From: JBBRHH01 sp038222915
GTDB taxonomy: Bacteria > Planctomycetota > Phycisphaerae > Tepidisphaerales > Tepidisphaeraceae
Assembly: GCA_038222915.1 (NCBI GenBank)
Contig: JBBRHH010000285.1
Span: 1-7,649, forward strand
Reading direction: 5' to 3'
DNA length: 7,649 nt
Made by a program: the position numbers and the translations under genes. Below, in pieces: positions 6,555-7,649 of this stretch. Below the pieces are notes generated by a model. The model was given only the letters and a program-made list of their open reading frames with translations. It was not told the DNA's origin and did not search any database. Within the stretch, counting starts at the first letter, position 1. Each line of letters opens with the position of its first letter.

Positions 6555-6650
6555 GAATATTTTGCGTTTGTTCCTGTGCCCGATTGAACTCTGGAGCTCA
6601 TCGGCGGCCAAGGGTCGGGTGTGATATGGTTGCTCGGGTATGATGTTTTT

Positions 6651-7262
6651 GTGCGCCGACTCTTGTGGAAAATCGTCGTGGCTCTTTCGGCGTTGCTGGC
6701 GGTAGGTACCTCTGTGGTGTGGGCGGATAGCTTCTGGCATCGGAGGGCGTTCTGGGCGAATCACACGCATGTTTATGCTCATGATGATCAGCTTGGACGG
6801 GACCTGGTGATAAGCCGCGTTTGGCAGTTGACGTTCGACTGCGGGAGCATTGGGCTGTGTTGCGAGAAGTTCGACAGTGATGCAGGATCGGTGCAGCGAA
6901 CGTTGAGTCGTCGAATGATCAACGAAAACGATTGGGGGACACGTTCCGCGACAGCGAGTGGTTATCAGCGCGTGGAACGTAATGGTGCGTTGCCCATGGA
7001 ATGGCATGGATTTGAGCGTGGACGTGTGACCAGTGACATGTCCTGGCTTGGAATGCAATGGGTCTACATCGGAGAATCCTGGATCGTGCCGGCGTGGTTT
7101 GTCGTCCTGCTGACGTTGCCGCTTCCATTGTGGCGGTTGCTTCGCAGGGAGCGTCGCCGGTTGTCGTCGAGTGGGTTCTGCCGGAAGTGCGGGTATGACT
7201 TGCGGGCGACGCCGGAGCGGTGTCCGGAGTGTGGATGGATTGCGCGGGCGACGGTGGGGTAA
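6651..7262 (+). CDS. Small membrane protein with C-terminal zinc ribbon, planctomycete type
   Basis: This rightward gene encodes 203 residues from the GTG at 6651 (213 from a GTG at 6621). It begins RRLLWKIVVALSALLAVGT, a basic start followed by a membrane helix (about 5-24). A mostly soluble, probably external middle contains a Cys cluster (CGSIGLCC at 64-71), then comes a second helix (about 144-163, PAWFVVLLTLPLPLW) and an Arg-rich strip. It ends in a zinc ribbon with Cys177, 180, 191 and 194 (CRKCGYDLRATPERCPECG). I recognise this architecture, including the GYDLRATPxRCPECG tail, from many small uncharacterised planctomycete proteins, several often occurring per genome. The function is unknown. 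The 6651 start is preferred because relatives begin with M-R-R before the first helix; neither start has a good ribosome binding site. The gene converges on the next one with a gap of 20 bases. Confidence 0.8.
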   Translation: MRRLLWKIVVALSALLAVGTSVVWADSFWHRRAFWANHTHVYAHDDQLGRDLVISRVWQLTFDCGSIGLCCEKFDSDAGSVQRTLSRRMINENDWGTRSATASGYQRVERNGALPMEWHGFERGRVTSDMSWLGMQWVYIGESWIVPAWFVVLLTLPLPLWRLLRRERRRLSSSGFCRKCGYDLRATPERCPECGWIARATVG

Positions 7263-7282
7263 CGGTCCGGCGAGGCGAGACC

Positions 7283-7649
7283 CTACTTTTGGGACTGGAT
7301 CGTGATGTCGCCCTGATCGTCGATCACCCGTATTTCGAACGTTTCGGATTTTAAGTCGTGCTTCAGGTTTGATAGTGCGGTTTGCCAGTGCTTTTCTTGT
7401 TCGGGCTTCGGGACGAGGAATTTAATCGCTTCTCCTTTTACGCTGAAGCCGATGTAGCGCATGGGGCGGTCGGATTCTATGGACAGGTCTTTTGATTCTG
7501 CGTCTGTGGGAATTTTGATGTGGCCGGAGTCGGCGTAGGTTTGCTTTTCGATTGTGAACCAGCGGGAGGGGGCGAGGGCGGCGGCGCTGATTGGGGCGAA
7601 GCAGGCTACTTCGTTTTCTTTGAAGTCGACGTGTTTTGGGTTGGCGGCG
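7283..7649 (-). CDS. Unknown protein, C-terminal 121 residues only (start beyond right edge)
   Basis: A leftward frame is open from the right edge to a TAG at 7285-7283, giving 121 residues. I do not recognise the family. The visible part is soluble and charged, without membrane helices: a beta-prone section (SRWFTIEKQTYADSGHIKIP near 28-47), then MRYIGFSVKGEAIKFLVPKP (63-82), an amphipathic helix around EQEKHWQTALSNLKHDLK, and a closing strand pair FEIRVIDDQGDITIQSQK. Evidence for coding is uninterrupted frame to the edge, sensible amino-acid make-up and no competing frame. Codons ending in A (AAA, GAA, ACA, TTA) are much commoner than in the leftward operon, so the gene may have a different origin or expression level. 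With the N-terminal part missing, a function cannot be assigned. Confidence 0.7.
   Translation of the reverse strand, partial: AANPKHVDFKENEVACFAPISAAALAPSRWFTIEKQTYADSGHIKIPTDAESKDLSIESDRPMRYIGFSVKGEAIKFLVPKPEQEKHWQTALSNLKHDLKSETFEIRVIDDQGDITIQSQK

Larger units (their letters stand above)
6158..6650. other. Divergent intergenic region, lower GC, no convincing conserved gene
   Basis: This stretch separates the leftward operon from the rightward zinc-ribbon gene. It is visibly less GC-rich than the flanking genes. The reading frames crossing it on both strands (for example 6328-6624 rightward and 6384-7058 leftward) show no recognisable domain, signal peptide or ribosome binding site. It contains a CACAGAT repeat block, a tandem TTGTTCATGG repeat, an imperfect palindrome and a leftward promoter candidate, listed separately. 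No tRNA-like or rho-independent terminator structure was seen. Confidence 0.6.

Noticed and set aside
6328..6624. Rightward 98-codon frame overlapping the GTG at 6621
   Set aside because: It has no recognisable domain and crosses the repeats and palindrome. The short overlap with the next possible start is suggestive, but it is not enough to call a gene.
6384..7058. Leftward 224-codon open frame
   Set aside because: It overlaps the zinc-ribbon gene on the other strand, and its product is rich in His, Arg, Pro and Thr without domain or signal. The rightward gene has clear helices and a zinc ribbon.
7263..7285. Possible terminator between the convergent genes
   Set aside because: Only a four-base GGTC/GACC stem is visible, with a large loop and no good U-tract. 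That is too weak to call.

Overview
The window looks like chromosomal DNA from a high-GC Gram-negative bacterium, most likely a planctomycete of the Phycisphaerae type. The main clue is the rightward gene near 6.65-7.26 kb. It is a small two-helix membrane protein ending in a CxxC-GYDLRATPERCPECG zinc-ribbon tail, a tail I associate with many small planctomycete proteins. The lineage call is inference. The presence of an outer membrane is better supported, because the lipoprotein and AsmA-like genes imply one.

Layout: positions 1-6157 (or 6199) hold five tightly packed leftward genes, transcribed from right to left. They are a large ydbH-like AsmA-family protein, a ynbE-like lipoprotein, a ydbL-like periplasmic protein, a beta-CASP metallo-beta-lactamase nuclease, and a flippase-like multi-pass membrane protein cut by the left edge. 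Gaps are 13, 19, 13 and 5 bases, and each downstream gene has a purine-rich ribosome binding site, so this reads as one operon. From 6158 to about 6650 lies a non-coding divergent region of lower GC. It carries a triple CACAGAT repeat at the ydbH start, a 10-base direct repeat, an imperfect palindrome and a sigma70-like leftward promoter candidate. The rightward zinc-ribbon membrane protein follows. It converges on a leftward gene of unknown function that is cut by the right edge.

How the genes may work together: in Escherichia coli, YdbH and YnbE form a bridge between inner and outer membranes for phospholipid transport, and YdbL is a periplasmic helper. The same three genes in the same order here suggest that this bridge is conserved far from the enterobacteria. 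The downstream flippase-like gene could move lipids within the inner membrane, and the beta-CASP enzyme probably processes RNA. A functional link of these last two to the bridge is inferred only from operon position. I see no tRNA or rRNA, CRISPR array, insertion sequence or phage gene.
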